Part shown: positions 10,325-19,223 of the stretch, one piece after another
Numbering within the stretch: the stretch's first letter is position 1
Layout: every line of letters begins with the position of its first letter
From: Methylomonas subterranea
GTDB taxonomy: Bacteria; Pseudomonadota; Gammaproteobacteria; Methylococcales; Methylomonadaceae
DNA: 64,000 nucleotides
Assembly (NCBI RefSeq): GCF_024505185.1
Contig: NZ_JANIBJ010000013.1
Location: forward strand, 45,608-109,607
Direction of reading: 5' to 3'
Notes under the pieces: generated by a model
What the model was told of the DNA's origin: nothing
The model's database searches: none
The model's input: the letters and a program-made list of their open reading frames with translations, nothing else
Made by a program: the position numbers and the translations under genes

Positions 10325-11251
10325 ATGATCAAACAACGCACTCTCAAAAACACCATTCGGGCCACTGGCGTTGGCTTGCACACGGGCGACAAAGTCTATT
10401 TGACCCTGCACCCGGCCGAAGCCAACAGCGGTATCCGCTTCCGGCGCGTCGATCTGGAAACCCCGGTGACCATAGAAGCCCGTCCGGAAAATGTGGGCGA
10501 AACCAAGCTCTCCACCACCCTGACCAGCGGCAGTGTCAAAGTCTCCACGGTGGAACATTTGCTGTCCGCCATGGCCGGCCTAGGCATAGACAACGCGGTC
10601 ATCGACGTCAGCGCCCCGGAAGTCCCCATCATGGACGGCAGCGCCGGGCCTTTTGTGTTTTTGCTGCAATCGGCGGGCGTGGTGGAACAGGACGCTCCCA
10701 AGCGCTACATTCGCATCAAGCGGCCGATTCGGGTGGAAGACGCGGACAAATGGGCGGCATTCGAGCCTTTTGACGGCTTCAAGGTCACATTTACCATCGA
10801 TTTCGAACATCCGGCCTTTTCCGAGCATCTGAAAACGGCGGTGATGGATTTTTCCTCCACCACCTTCGTCAAGGAAGTCAGCCGCGCCCGCACCTTCGGC
10901 TTTATGCGCGACATTGAGTTTTTGCGGGAAAACAATCTGGCCCTGGGAGGCAGCCTGGACAACGCCATCGTGGTCGACGACGATAAGGTTTTGAACGAAG
11001 ACGGCCTGCGTTATGCCGACGAGTTCGTCAAACACAAAATACTCGACGCCATCGGTGACCTGTATCTATTGGGTCATAGCCTGATCGGCGAATATCAGGG
11101 CTTCAAATCCGGCCATGCCCTGAACAACAAACTGCTGCTGACCTTGCTGGAAAACAAAGATGCCTGGGAAATGGTCAGCTTCGAAAATGCCGGCGATGCG
11201 CCGATTTCCTACATGCGTTCCGCTCAGTCGGCCGCTCCGACAGCCGGATAA
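10325..11251 (+). CDS. lpxC: LpxC, UDP-3-O-acyl-N-acetylglucosamine deacetylase
   Basis: This 308-residue zinc enzyme catalyses the committed step of lipid A synthesis. Visible are the N-terminal [16 protein letters not shown], the zinc-binding [17 protein letters not shown] segment, the [16 protein letters not shown] motif, SRARTFGFM, and the second zinc and catalytic region [22 protein letters not shown] 10325 gives the canonical N-terminus. A longer reading from 10259 would begin upstream of the hairpin and is rejected. Position after ftsZ is typical of gammaproteobacteria. Presence of LpxC shows a Gram-negative LPS outer membrane. Confidence 0.96.
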   Translation: MIKQRTLKNTIRATGVGLHTGDKVYLTLHPAEANSGIRFRRVDLETPVTIEARPENVGETKLSTTLTSGSVKVSTVEHLLSAMAGLGIDNAVIDVSAPEVPIMDGSAGPFVFLLQSAGVVEQDAPKRYIRIKRPIRVEDADKWAAFEPFDGFKVTFTIDFEHPAFSEHLKTAVMDFSSTTFVKEVSRARTFGFMRDIEFLRENNLALGGSLDNAIVVDDDKVLNEDGLRYADEFVKHKILDAIGDLYLLGHSLIGEYQGFKSGHALNNKLLLTLLENKDAWEMVSFENAGDAPISYMRSAQSAAPTAG

Positions 11252-11274
11252 GCCCTCCTCCCCGCGCCTGCGTT

Positions 11275-11302
11275 TAAAACCGCGCCCGGTCAAGCGGTTT
11301 TA
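11275..11302. terminator. Bidirectional terminator between convergent lpxC and DUF721 gene
   Basis: TAAAACCGC (11275-11283) and GCGGTTTTA (11294-11302) form a perfect nine-pair stem with a ten-base loop. A and T runs on either side allow termination on both strands. The DUF721 stop codon (11290-11292) lies in the loop, so the terminator overlaps the gene end. Confidence 0.6.
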
Positions 11303-11751
11303 GACCTCAGGCGCTTCCTCAGCGTGCGGCCCAATTTGGCCAGGGCGCCGTCCAGCGCGTCGGCGCTATTTTCCTCCAGCTTGCCGAAAAGCCCATCCAC
11401 GGTTGCGGCGGAAGGCAGACGGCAGCCGCGATGACTTGCAGCCGGCGCGGGCGGCAAGGATAGCTTGACCTGAACCCTTTCAACCCGCCTTCCCGTGGCC
11501 CGCAAATTCTTGAGTATTTCCTCTGCAAAAAAACGGATTTGCGAAGCCCAAACGGCGGAATCGGTATACACTAGTAAGCGAGTGGTAGCCAGTACGCAAT
11601 GCGTGGCGTGCGTGGCAATGTCCGCGGGCAAACTGTGCCGTACTTCGTTTAGCAATTGCGCTTGTTCGGTTATTTTCCGCAGACACATTGCCAACGGTTT
11701 GCCATTTAAGTCCATAACAGACTTAAACAGTGGTTTTTCTGAGTGATTCAT
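11290..11751 (-). CDS. DUF721 (DciA-like) protein
   Basis: This 153-residue protein has the features of the DUF721 family: an N-terminal helix with LLNEVRHSLPADIATH, a central beta region with VLATTRLLVYTDSAVWASQIRFFAEEILKNL-type residues (VWASQIRF core), and a low-complexity C-terminal helix ending LRKRLRSK. DUF721 includes DciA, which loads replicative helicase in bacteria without DnaC, but many members are uncharacterised. In gammaproteobacteria the family commonly sits next to lpxC, as here. It is convergent with lpxC and divergent from hoxF with only 37 bases between the starts. Helicase-loading function is an inference from family and place. Confidence 0.75.
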   Translation of the reverse strand: MNHSEKPLFKSVMDLNGKPLAMCLRKITEQAQLLNEVRHSLPADIATHATHCVLATTRLLVYTDSAVWASQIRFFAEEILKNLRATGRRVERVQVKLSLPPAPAASHRGCRLPSAATVDGLFGKLEENSADALDGALAKLGRTLRKRLRSKTA

Positions 11752-11788
11752 AATCGTCCTAGCAACTTAAGCAACCGGTAACTTTACA

Positions 11789-13567
11789 ATGAAAACTTTT
11801 TTGAAGACCATTTTGATAGACGCCGACTATCAACCGGTCAGGCTGTTGGCCCTGCTTAGAAAAGTTCAGGCCCAATACCGGCACATCCCGGCCGCGGCGA
11901 TAGACATTCTGGCCGAGGCATTGCAAATTCCCCGGGCGCAAATCATCGCGGTGGTGGAATTTTACAGTTTTCTGCACTTAACACCACAAGGCCGCTACGA
12001 CATCCTGATCAGCGACTCGATCACCGATCATATGCTGGACAAGGAAAATATTCTGGGCTATCTGTCCAGCATGCTGAAAGTCGACGTCGGCGAAGTACGC
12101 GCCGATGGTTTGGTCAGCCTGAACAACACTTCCTGTACCGGCATGTGCGATCAAGGTCCGGCGGGATTGGTCAACGGCTTGCCGCTAACCCGCCTGGACC
12201 GGCCCAGAATCGACGAAATTGCCGCCTTGATCGAACAGCAGCGCGATATTTCCGATTGGCCGGCTTATTTGTTTGCCGTCGAAGACAATTTACACAAGGC
12301 AGGCTTGTTGCTCAACGCGCCCATTGAAAAAGGAGCCGCCATTCAAGCCGCCCTTGACCGGGGCCTTGAGGCCACGCTGGCGGAATTGGATCGCTCGGGT
12401 CTGCGGGGCAGGGGCGGAGCGGGCTTTAAAACCGCCGCAAAATGGCGTTTTTGCGCGGAAGAATCGGCGGAAAGGCATTATGTGGTGTGCAACGCCGACG
12501 AAGGCGAACCCGGTACATTTAAGGATAGGGTGTTGCTAAACATGCATGCCGACCAGGTTTTCGAAGGCATGACGCTGGCAGCCGCCATCATCGGCGCCAA
12601 ACAAGGTTTTTTATATCTGCGCGGCGAATATCTGCATCTGTACGACAAATTGCAAGCCGTTCTCGAACAGCGCCGCGCCACGGGGCTGTTGGGCGACAAT
12701 ATTCTGGGCCGCGGGCTGGAATTCGATATCGAAATTTGCCTGGGCGCCGGCGCCTATATCTGCGGTGAGGAATCGGCTCTGATCGAATCCCTGGAAGGCA
12801 AACCCGGCATTCCGCGCAATCGCCCGCCTTATCCGGTCACTAGCGGTTATTTGAACCAACCCACCATCGTCAATAACGTGGAAACCTTTCTGGCCGCCGC
12901 CAAAATCGCCGTGTTGGGCGGCGACTGGTTTGCCGGCTTCGGCACCGAAAAATCTGCCGGCAGCAAGATTTTAAGTATCTGCGGAGACTGCGCCCGTCCC
13001 GGTATTTACGAATACCCGTTCGGTATCGCCATCGAACAAATCCTGCACGACTGCGGTGCCACGGATGTACTGGGCGTGCAAATCGGCGGCCCTTCCGGCA
13101 CTTTTATTTCCAACCAGGAATTCAAGCGCCAACTCGCTTTCGAAGATTTGGCCACCGGCGGCTCGTTCATCGTCTTCAACAACAGCCGCAACGTGTTGGA
13201 CATCGCGCAAAATTTCACCCACTTTTTTGCGCACGAAAGCTGCGGATTCTGCACACCCTGCCGGGTCGGCACCTCGCTGTTGAAAAAGCAGTTGGATAAA
13301 ATCATCGATGGTCACGGCTCGGCCGGCGATGTCGCGGAACTGGAAAGCTTGTGTCAACTGGTCAAAAACTACAGCCATTGCGGTCTGGGGCAGACCGCCG
13401 CCAATCCGATTCTGACCACCTTGCAGCGTTATCCGGATCTGTATCAAAATCGCTTGAAAAATATCAGCTACGAGCCCGGTTTCGATTTGGACGGCGCACT
13501 GGAAATCGCCCGGCGCATGGCGCGACGCAACGACGCCGGCGCGCACTTATCGCAAGTGGAGGAATGA
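11789..13567 (+). CDS. hoxF: HoxF, NADH-binding diaphorase subunit of NAD-reducing [NiFe]-hydrogenase
   Basis: This 592-residue protein fuses a NuoE-like part (about 1-150) to a NuoF-like part. The NADH and FMN sites are visible as GLRGRGGAGFKTAAKW (about 204-219) and NADEGEPGTFKDR (about 235-247), with GAYICGEESALIES. The 4Fe-4S cysteines are ESCGFCTPCRVG (485, 488, 491) and C531. In the NuoE-like part only SCTGMC (116, 120) remains; the first cysteine pair of the usual 2Fe-2S site is missing around LISDSITDHM. It passes electrons between NAD and the HoxUYH subunits in the cytoplasm. It starts 37 bases from the divergent DUF721 gene and opens a five-gene operon. Confidence 0.92.
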   Translation: MKTFLKTILIDADYQPVRLLALLRKVQAQYRHIPAAAIDILAEALQIPRAQIIAVVEFYSFLHLTPQGRYDILISDSITDHMLDKENILGYLSSMLKVDVGEVRADGLVSLNNTSCTGMCDQGPAGLVNGLPLTRLDRPRIDEIAALIEQQRDISDWPAYLFAVEDNLHKAGLLLNAPIEKGAAIQAALDRGLEATLAELDRSGLRGRGGAGFKTAAKWRFCAEESAERHYVVCNADEGEPGTFKDRVLLNMHADQVFEGMTLAAAIIGAKQGFLYLRGEYLHLYDKLQAVLEQRRATGLLGDNILGRGLEFDIEICLGAGAYICGEESALIESLEGKPGIPRNRPPYPVTSGYLNQPTIVNNVETFLAAAKIAVLGGDWFAGFGTEKSAGSKILSICGDCARPGIYEYPFGIAIEQILHDCGATDVLGVQIGGPSGTFISNQEFKRQLAFEDLATGGSFIVFNNSRNVLDIAQNFTHFFAHESCGFCTPCRVGTSLLKKQLDKIIDGHGSAGDVAELESLCQLVKNYSHCGLGQTAANPILTTLQRYPDLYQNRLKNISYEPGFDLDGALEIARRMARRNDAGAHLSQVEE

Positions 13568-13568
13568 C

Positions 13569-14288
13569 ATGACAGGCACTATCGACATAGACGGTCAAAG
13601 CATACCGTTCGAGGACGGCCAAACCATCATCGAAGCCGCCACGGCGGCCGGGGTGTATATCCCGCATTTGTGCCACCGGCCCGGCTATACGCCGCACGGC
13701 AGCTGCAAACTATGCACGGTCAAGGTCAACGGCCGTAATTGCTCGGCCTGCACCTTTCCGGCCACGGACGGACAAACCGTCATCAACAATAGCGATGAGT
13801 TGGAACAGGACCGACGCCGCATCACTCAGATGTTGTTCGTGGAAGGCAATCATATGTGTCCCTCCTGCGAAAAATCCGGCAATTGCCAATTGCAGGGCGT
13901 GGCTTATCACTTGAACATGCTGGACAACCACTACCCGCATTTTTATCCGCGCCGGGAAATGGACGCTTCACATCCGGATATTCTGATCGACCACAACCGC
14001 TGCATTTTCTGCAACCTTTGCGTGCGCGCCAGCAAGGAAAAAGACGGCAAAAACGTGTTCGGTATCGCCGGCCGCGGCATCAACAAACGTTTGATCGTCA
14101 ATTCGCCCAGCGGGCAATTGAAGGACAGCAACATGAGCATCGAAGATTGCGCGGCCCACATCTGCCCGACCGGCGCCATATTGATCAAGCGCACCGGTTA
14201 CCAAGTACCCATAGGCCAGCGCATTTACGACCAAAAGCACATCAGCGAAGTGGCATTAGCCCAGGAGAATGCTCATGGCCAAGATTAA
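13569..14288 (+). CDS. hoxU: HoxU, iron-sulfur subunit of NAD-reducing [NiFe]-hydrogenase
   Basis: This 239-residue NuoG-like ferredoxin subunit carries electrons between HoxF and HoxY. The 2Fe-2S site is C35, C46, C49 and C61 (HLCHRPGYTPHGSCKLC). The His/Cys 4Fe-4S site is H95, C97, C100, C106 (HMCPSCEKSGNC). A third cluster is suggested by CIFCNLC (145, 148, 151) and the distal ICPTGAI cysteine (199). It follows hoxF by one base and overlaps the start of hoxY. Length and motif order fit HoxU rather than full NuoG. Confidence 0.93.
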   Translation: MTGTIDIDGQSIPFEDGQTIIEAATAAGVYIPHLCHRPGYTPHGSCKLCTVKVNGRNCSACTFPATDGQTVINNSDELEQDRRRITQMLFVEGNHMCPSCEKSGNCQLQGVAYHLNMLDNHYPHFYPRREMDASHPDILIDHNRCIFCNLCVRASKEKDGKNVFGIAGRGINKRLIVNSPSGQLKDSNMSIEDCAAHICPTGAILIKRTGYQVPIGQRIYDQKHISEVALAQENAHGQD

Positions 14289-14811
14289 AGTTGCCACGAC
14301 CTCGCTGGCCGGCTGCTTCGGCTGCCACATGTCATTCCTGGATCTGGATGAACGACTAGTGACGCTGGCCGAGGTAGCCGAATTCGATCGCTCGCCCATT
14401 ACCGACATAGAACATTGCGGCCCGTGCGACATCGGCCTGATCGAAGGCGGGGTGTGTAATTCCGAAAACGTGCACGTGCTGCGCGAATTTCGCAAGAATT
14501 GTAAAATTCTGGTTGCCGTGGGCGCCTGCGCCATCAACGGCGGACTTCCGGCCATGCGCAACCATATTGCCTTGGAAGATTGTTTGCTGGAAGCCTACCG
14601 CGACGGCATCGGGGTCGAGAACGCCCAGATTCCCAGCGACCCTGAACTGCCGTTGCTGCTAGACAAGGTGCGCCCCATTCACGAAGTCGTCAAAGTCGAT
14701 TATTTCCTGCCGGGTTGTCCGCCTTCCGCCGACGTATTCTGGAGTTTTCTGACCGCGCTGCTGGAAGGCCGTCAACCGGCTTTGCCTTATGAATTAGTCC
14801 ATTACGACTGA
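14275..14811 (+). CDS. hoxY: HoxY, small subunit of NAD-reducing [NiFe]-hydrogenase
   Basis: This 178-residue small hydrogenase subunit holds the proximal 4Fe-4S cluster and pairs with HoxH. Candidate ligands are C14/C17 (GCFGC), C61 (GGVC), C85 (VGAC) and C148 (LPGCPPS). There is no twin-arginine signal peptide, so the enzyme is cytoplasmic. Two in-frame ATGs exist; I chose 14275 because the ribosome site CAGGAG (14262-14267) is correctly spaced for it and too close to 14269. It overlaps hoxU by 14 bases and is followed by hoxH after 12. Confidence 0.92.
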   Translation: MAKIKVATTSLAGCFGCHMSFLDLDERLVTLAEVAEFDRSPITDIEHCGPCDIGLIEGGVCNSENVHVLREFRKNCKILVAVGACAINGGLPAMRNHIALEDCLLEAYRDGIGVENAQIPSDPELPLLLDKVRPIHEVVKVDYFLPGCPPSADVFWSFLTALLEGRQPALPYELVHYD

Positions 14812-14823
14812 TAAGGAACCGTT

Positions 14824-16314
14824 ATGTACGAACATCTGGAAACCGCCCAAAACCCCGCCAACCTGAAACGCGTGGTTGTCGATCCTGTCTCCCGCGTCGA
14901 AGGCCACGGCAAGGTCACCTTATTGCTGGACGAAAACGACAAAGTGCAACAGGCTCGCCTGCATATCGTCGAATTTCGCGGCTTCGAGAAGTTCATTCAG
15001 GGCCGACCCTACTGGGAATTGCCGGTACTGGTACAGCGTTTGTGCGGCATTTGCCCGGTCAGCCACCATCTGGCCGCCGCCAAGGCCATCGATCAATTGG
15101 TCGGCGTCGATCCCGCCAACCTGCCGCCCGCGGCCGACAAACTGCGCCGCTTGCTGCATTTCGGCCAAGTGCTGCAATCGCATGCGCTGCACTTTTTCCA
15201 TCTGTCCAGCCCTGACTTACTGTTCGGTTTCGAAAGCGATATCGGCAAACGCAACATCATCGCCGTATTGGGCGACTATCCGGACATAGGACTGCAAGGC
15301 GTCAAGTTGCGCAAATACGGCCAGGAAGTGATCCGCATGGTGTCCGGTAAGCGGGTGCACGGTACCGGTGCGGTTGCCGGCGGCATGAATAAAGCCTTGA
15401 GCAAGGAGGAACGCGATTACCTGTTGCGGGACATCGAGCAAATTATCGCCTGGGCCGACGCTTCGGTGGCCTTGATCAAAAAAGTCCACACCGCTAATCT
15501 ACCGTATTACGACGATTTCGCCACCATACGCAGCAATTATCTCGGTTTGGTCAAGCCCAACGGCGCGCTGGAACTGTATCACGGCGGCATCCGGGCCAAA
15601 AACGATAAGGGCGAAACCATTGTCGATCACTTCGATTATTGCAACTATACCGATTTGATCCGCGAAGAAGTGCGTTCCTGGAGCTACATGAAATTCCCCT
15701 ACCTGACGTCCATCGGCAAGGCGGACGGTTGGTATCGTGTCGGCCCCTTGGCGCGGGTGAACAACTGCGACTTTATCGATACGCCGTTGGCGGAAGCCGC
15801 CCGCGTGGACTTTAAACAACACAGCCCGGAAGTCATGGTACACAGTACGCTGGCCTTCCATTGGGCTCGCCTGATCGAATTACTGCATTGCGCCGAAAGC
15901 ATCAATACCCTGCTGCACGATCCGGATGTGATGAGCAGCGATCTGATAGCCAAGGGCGAAAAACGCTACGAGGGCATAGGTGTCATCGAAGCGCCGCGCG
16001 GTACACTGTTTCATCATTACCAGGTCGACGAAAACGACATCGTCACCAAGGCCAACCTGATCGTATCGACCACCAGCAACAACATGGGCATGAACGAATC
16101 GGTGCGGCAAGTGGCGGCGGAATATCTATCCGGCCGGGAATTGACCGAGCCGCTGCTGAACAATCTGGAAGTGGCGATTCGGGCTTACGACCCTTGTCTG
16201 TCCTGCGCCACGCACGCGGTGGGTAAAATGCCGCTGCAACTGGAATTGCTCGATGCCCAAGGCGACATGATAGGGCGCCTGGTGCGGCACAGTGACGGCA
16301 GTTTCGAACATTAA
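14824..16314 (+). CDS. hoxH: HoxH, large catalytic subunit of NAD-reducing [NiFe]-hydrogenase
   Basis: This 496-residue subunit carries the Ni-Fe active site. The N-terminal ligand motif is RLCGICPVSHH (C74, C77) and the C-terminal one is DPCLSCATH (C458, C461), followed by a 32-residue tail beginning AVGKM. Such tails are removed after the motif histidine by a dedicated endopeptidase once nickel is inserted, and a candidate protease gene, hoxW, is next. Motif pattern fits group 3d bidirectional NAD-linked hydrogenases. The Fe(CN)2CO maturation genes (hyp) are not in the window and must be elsewhere. Confidence 0.94.
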   Translation: MYEHLETAQNPANLKRVVVDPVSRVEGHGKVTLLLDENDKVQQARLHIVEFRGFEKFIQGRPYWELPVLVQRLCGICPVSHHLAAAKAIDQLVGVDPANLPPAADKLRRLLHFGQVLQSHALHFFHLSSPDLLFGFESDIGKRNIIAVLGDYPDIGLQGVKLRKYGQEVIRMVSGKRVHGTGAVAGGMNKALSKEERDYLLRDIEQIIAWADASVALIKKVHTANLPYYDDFATIRSNYLGLVKPNGALELYHGGIRAKNDKGETIVDHFDYCNYTDLIREEVRSWSYMKFPYLTSIGKADGWYRVGPLARVNNCDFIDTPLAEAARVDFKQHSPEVMVHSTLAFHWARLIELLHCAESINTLLHDPDVMSSDLIAKGEKRYEGIGVIEAPRGTLFHHYQVDENDIVTKANLIVSTTSNNMGMNESVRQVAAEYLSGRELTEPLLNNLEVAIRAYDPCLSCATHAVGKMPLQLELLDAQGDMIGRLVRHSDGSFEH

Positions 16315-16323
16315 GCCGCCGGC

Positions 16324-16824
16324 ATGAACAAACCCATCCTGGTGTTCGGTTACGGCAACCTGAGCCGCGGCGACGATGCCGTCGGCCCGTTGTTGCTGAT
16401 TCACCTGGAGCAACAGGCGAATTTGAACCGCGTGGAGTTGCTGAACGACTTTCAACTGCAGATCGAGCATGCACTGGATTTGCAGGAGCGGGAATTGGTT
16501 ATATTTGTCGATGCGGCGGCCAGCGGCGACAGTCCGTTCGGCTTCAGTAAGTTGACACCTTGTCGGGACAACAGTTACACCAGTCACGCCATGAGTCCGG
16601 CGGCATTGTTGCAGGTTTTTGAAAGCGTGACGGGTCGGCGCGCCCCTCCCGGGTTTTTGCTGAGTGTCAAGGCTAAATCATTCGAATTGGGCGAGGGCTT
16701 AAGCGAACCCGCCGAATACAATCTGCGGCAGGCTAGTCGTTTCGCCGAACATATCCTCACCCTGCCGACGGCCGAAATCGTTGAACTTGCCCGGCAAAAT
16801 CGTCATACCGCTTGTTATGGTTAA
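16324..16824 (+). CDS. hoxW: HoxW, hydrogenase maturation endopeptidase
   Basis: This 166-residue protein of the HyaD/HoxW nickel-dependent endopeptidase family removes the C-terminal tail of HoxH. Motifs are VFGYGNLSRGDDAVGP at the N-terminus, the central VIFVDAAA with its metal-binding aspartate, and SHAMSPAALL with the metal-binding histidine. It starts nine bases after hoxH, so the protease is made with its substrate. The product ends in a short unremarkable tail. Confidence 0.9.
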   Translation: MNKPILVFGYGNLSRGDDAVGPLLLIHLEQQANLNRVELLNDFQLQIEHALDLQERELVIFVDAAASGDSPFGFSKLTPCRDNSYTSHAMSPAALLQVFESVTGRRAPPGFLLSVKAKSFELGEGLSEPAEYNLRQASRFAEHILTLPTAEIVELARQNRHTACYG

Positions 16825-16978
16825 GCAATGCAGTTGGCTGGCGGGTTGCGTATAGGGTTTTAATTGTTGTTTGCCGCACTAATCGACTCTGAAATTTCCG
16901 GTCATGCGTCTGATAAGGCGTAGAATTACTAGGCAAACCAAGCCCACCCTTACATTCCCGCCCGTTAATTTCCAACCC

Positions 16979-18154
16979 ATGAATCTCGACCTCCGCACAA
17001 TGATGGTGATGATAGCGGCGCTGAGCCTGCTATTTTCCGGCTTACTGGCGCTCGCCGGTTTACATGCGGGCAGTATCCGCGGCGTTCGGCAATGGGCGAC
17101 AGGCAGTTTATTGCTTGGACTGGGCTTGGCGTTTTCATACACACAGTTGGGCCCTCCGGCTAATCCGTGGATTTTGGTTTTGGGCGCCACGTTGGCGCTA
17201 GCGGGAACCGGTTTTCAATATTACGGCACTCGGCTTTTCAAGACCGGGTACTGCAATGCTTACCTTCCTTGGCTGGTGGCCGGGGCGGCGTTTGCGGTCA
17301 ATAGTTGGTTCGTGGTCTTGCACCCCGATATCCATGCGCGGGTGATAGCCAATTCATTGCTGTTTTTTCTGATCAACGCAATCTGCGCTCACGAGCTATT
17401 CATTAGAATGGAGCAACCCTTGCGGACCGCCTATTGGTTCACCGGAGCCTCTTTCTCGGTGCTTGCGGCTATGTTCCTGTTCAGGGCGGTGGTGATTTTT
17501 TTGTCACCCGACAATACTTACGGGCTTTATACGCAAATCCCGCTTAATCCCATCTCTTTTTTCATCGGCGGCATGGCGCAAATGGCGATAGTTTTCGGCT
17601 TTGTGTTGATGTTGAATTACCGTTTGAGCGCGGATCATCAGCGACTGGCATCAACCGATGCCCTGACCGGGGTGATGAACAGGCGCAGCCTGGAACTGGA
17701 AGCTAGCCGACTGCTGGCCCGGTACGTTCGTAGCGGTGAAACCCTTGCGGTCATGATGATAGATGTGGACCACTTCAAGACCATCAATGACCGTTATGGG
17801 CATATGGTGGGCGATGAGGTTCTTAGACACTTGACCGCGGTCGCGCAAAAATCCATTCGTACCGGCGATTATCTGGCCCGTTACGGCGGAGAAGAGTTTT
17901 GTATTTTGTTACCCGCCAGTGTAGAGCGCGATGCCTGGACCTTGGCGGAGCGTTTAAGACAAGTCTTTGCCGGCAGTGAAATCGAATATTGCGGTGAGAT
18001 GCTGCGCAGCACGGTCAGTATCGGTATTGCCGATTCTACCCACGCTGGTCTGAATTTCGTCTCCCTGTTGGTTGCCGCCGACAAGGCCATGTACCAAGCC
18101 AAACTGGCCGGCCGAAATCGGGTAAGCAGGCATTCAAACAGTGTCGACGCTTAA
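16979..18154 (+). CDS. Membrane-bound diguanylate cyclase (GGDEF)
   Basis: This 391-residue protein has about seven hydrophobic segments in the first 220 residues, then a GGDEF domain. The catalytic part includes STDALTGVMNRRSLE, MMIDVDHFKTINDRYGH and the active loop YGGEEFCILLP, a functional GGEEF variant, so cyclic di-GMP synthesis is likely. The membrane half is probably a sensor or integral signalling domain of unknown ligand. I prefer ATG 16979, right before the first helix; an in-frame ATG at 16904 would add a basic 25-residue leader. It follows hoxW by 154 bases and is probably a separate unit. Confidence 0.88.
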   Translation: MNLDLRTMMVMIAALSLLFSGLLALAGLHAGSIRGVRQWATGSLLLGLGLAFSYTQLGPPANPWILVLGATLALAGTGFQYYGTRLFKTGYCNAYLPWLVAGAAFAVNSWFVVLHPDIHARVIANSLLFFLINAICAHELFIRMEQPLRTAYWFTGASFSVLAAMFLFRAVVIFLSPDNTYGLYTQIPLNPISFFIGGMAQMAIVFGFVLMLNYRLSADHQRLASTDALTGVMNRRSLELEASRLLARYVRSGETLAVMMIDVDHFKTINDRYGHMVGDEVLRHLTAVAQKSIRTGDYLARYGGEEFCILLPASVERDAWTLAERLRQVFAGSEIEYCGEMLRSTVSIGIADSTHAGLNFVSLLVAADKAMYQAKLAGRNRVSRHSNSVDA

Positions 18155-18183
18155 ATGCTTATAGCCCCCCAATAATCAGAGAT

Positions 18184-18218
18184 AAAAAAAGGCCGGCATG
18201 ACATGCATCATGCCGGCC
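18184..18218 (-). terminator. Rho-independent terminator of sodB
   Basis: A perfect ten-pair stem, GGCCGGCATG (18191-18200) with CATGCCGGCC (18209-18218), is followed on the minus strand by a run of seven T (18190-18184). It lies 20 bases beyond the sodB stop and is a textbook intrinsic terminator. It may also help end the convergent diguanylate cyclase transcript. Confidence 0.92.
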
Positions 18219-18238
18219 CATTAAAATTTTATAATTTA

Positions 18239-18820
18239 TCAGGCTTCGTAGTTCGCGCTGGCAAACTCCCAGTTAACCAGGGACCAAAAAGCTTCCAGAT
18301 ATTTCGGACGCGCGTTGCGGAAATCAATGTAATAGGCGTGTTCCCAAACGTCGCAAGTCAAAATAGGGGTTTGGCCGGCGGTCAATGGACAACCCGCATT
18401 GCTGGTACTGACCAGTTCCAGGGTGCCATTGGCATTTTTCACCAGCCATGCCCAGCCGGAGCCGAACGTGGTCACCGCGCATTTGCTGAATGCTTCCTTG
18501 AATTCGTCGAATGAACCGAAAGTTCTTTCGATAGCGTTGGCCAATCCGCCGGTAGGCGCGCCGCCGCCGTTCGGAGACAGGCAGTTCCAGTAGAACGTAT
18601 GGTTCCAAACTTGCGCGGCATTGTTGAAAATACCGCCGGAGGATTTTTTCACGATATCTTCCAGAGACAGGCCTTCAAACTCGGTGCCGGGAACCAGATT
18701 GTTCAGGTTGGTGACATAGGTTTGGTGATGTTTGCCGTAGTGGTACTCGATGGTTTCGGCGGAAATGTGCGGTGCCAATGCGTCATTTGCGTAGGGTAAT
18801 GCGGGTAATTCGAAAGTCAT
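18239..18820 (-). CDS. sodB: Superoxide dismutase, iron type
   Basis: This 193-residue cytoplasmic enzyme converts superoxide to oxygen and peroxide. The metal ligands are H27 (EYHYGKHH), H74 (VWNHTFYW), D157 and H161 ([13 protein letters not shown]). Iron rather than manganese specificity is suggested by the [14 protein letters not shown] block and GGGAPTG, both typical of SodB. The ribosome site GGAGAATAAAG precedes the ATG on the minus strand. It stands alone with its own terminator. Confidence 0.96.
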   Translation of the reverse strand: MTFELPALPYANDALAPHISAETIEYHYGKHHQTYVTNLNNLVPGTEFEGLSLEDIVKKSSGGIFNNAAQVWNHTFYWNCLSPNGGGAPTGGLANAIERTFGSFDEFKEAFSKCAVTTFGSGWAWLVKNANGTLELVSTSNAGCPLTAGQTPILTCDVWEHAYYIDFRNARPKYLEAFWSLVNWEFASANYEA

Positions 18821-19223
18821 CTTTATTCTCCAGAGTGAATGAACAGCATGAGTTAGCGCCTGGGGCTAAGACCATAACACTAATAACCCAGCATTATAAT
18901 AAAGAATTAAGCGGTGTGGCGATATCTTGCCGATTCTACTGGTTATCAGTTTTTTTCCTTAAGCGCGGATGACTCTGAAACAGCAGGCCTATAAAAATTT
19001 AAAGTTATAAATCTCCTTCCGCTGAAGGGTATTAGAAGTCGATTTCAGACCTGGGTGCGATTTGGTTCGCCGGACAAAGCGGAGAGCTGTCTTTGAAAGC
19101 CAGCGCGTGGATATGCATGTAAATACCAAGCTGTTTTGGAGGATGGCGGAAAAATCCGGAATGTCAGCGCTCGCGCTCGATTTCAGCAGCCAAAGCTGTA
19201 TGCAACAACCATTTTTGGCCAAG
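18821..19223. other. Intergenic region upstream of sodB and downstream of the SGNH gene
   Basis: About 400 bases without a convincing gene. The sodB promoter must be in the part near 18821, but I cannot pick out convincing -35 and -10 boxes. Short open frames on both strands have no recognisable product or ribosome site. The region is AT-richer than its surroundings. Confidence 0.4.

Noticed and set aside
18989..19222. Small minus-strand open frame next to the first SGNH gene
   Set aside because: No ribosome site, odd composition and no recognisable motif; probably non-coding.
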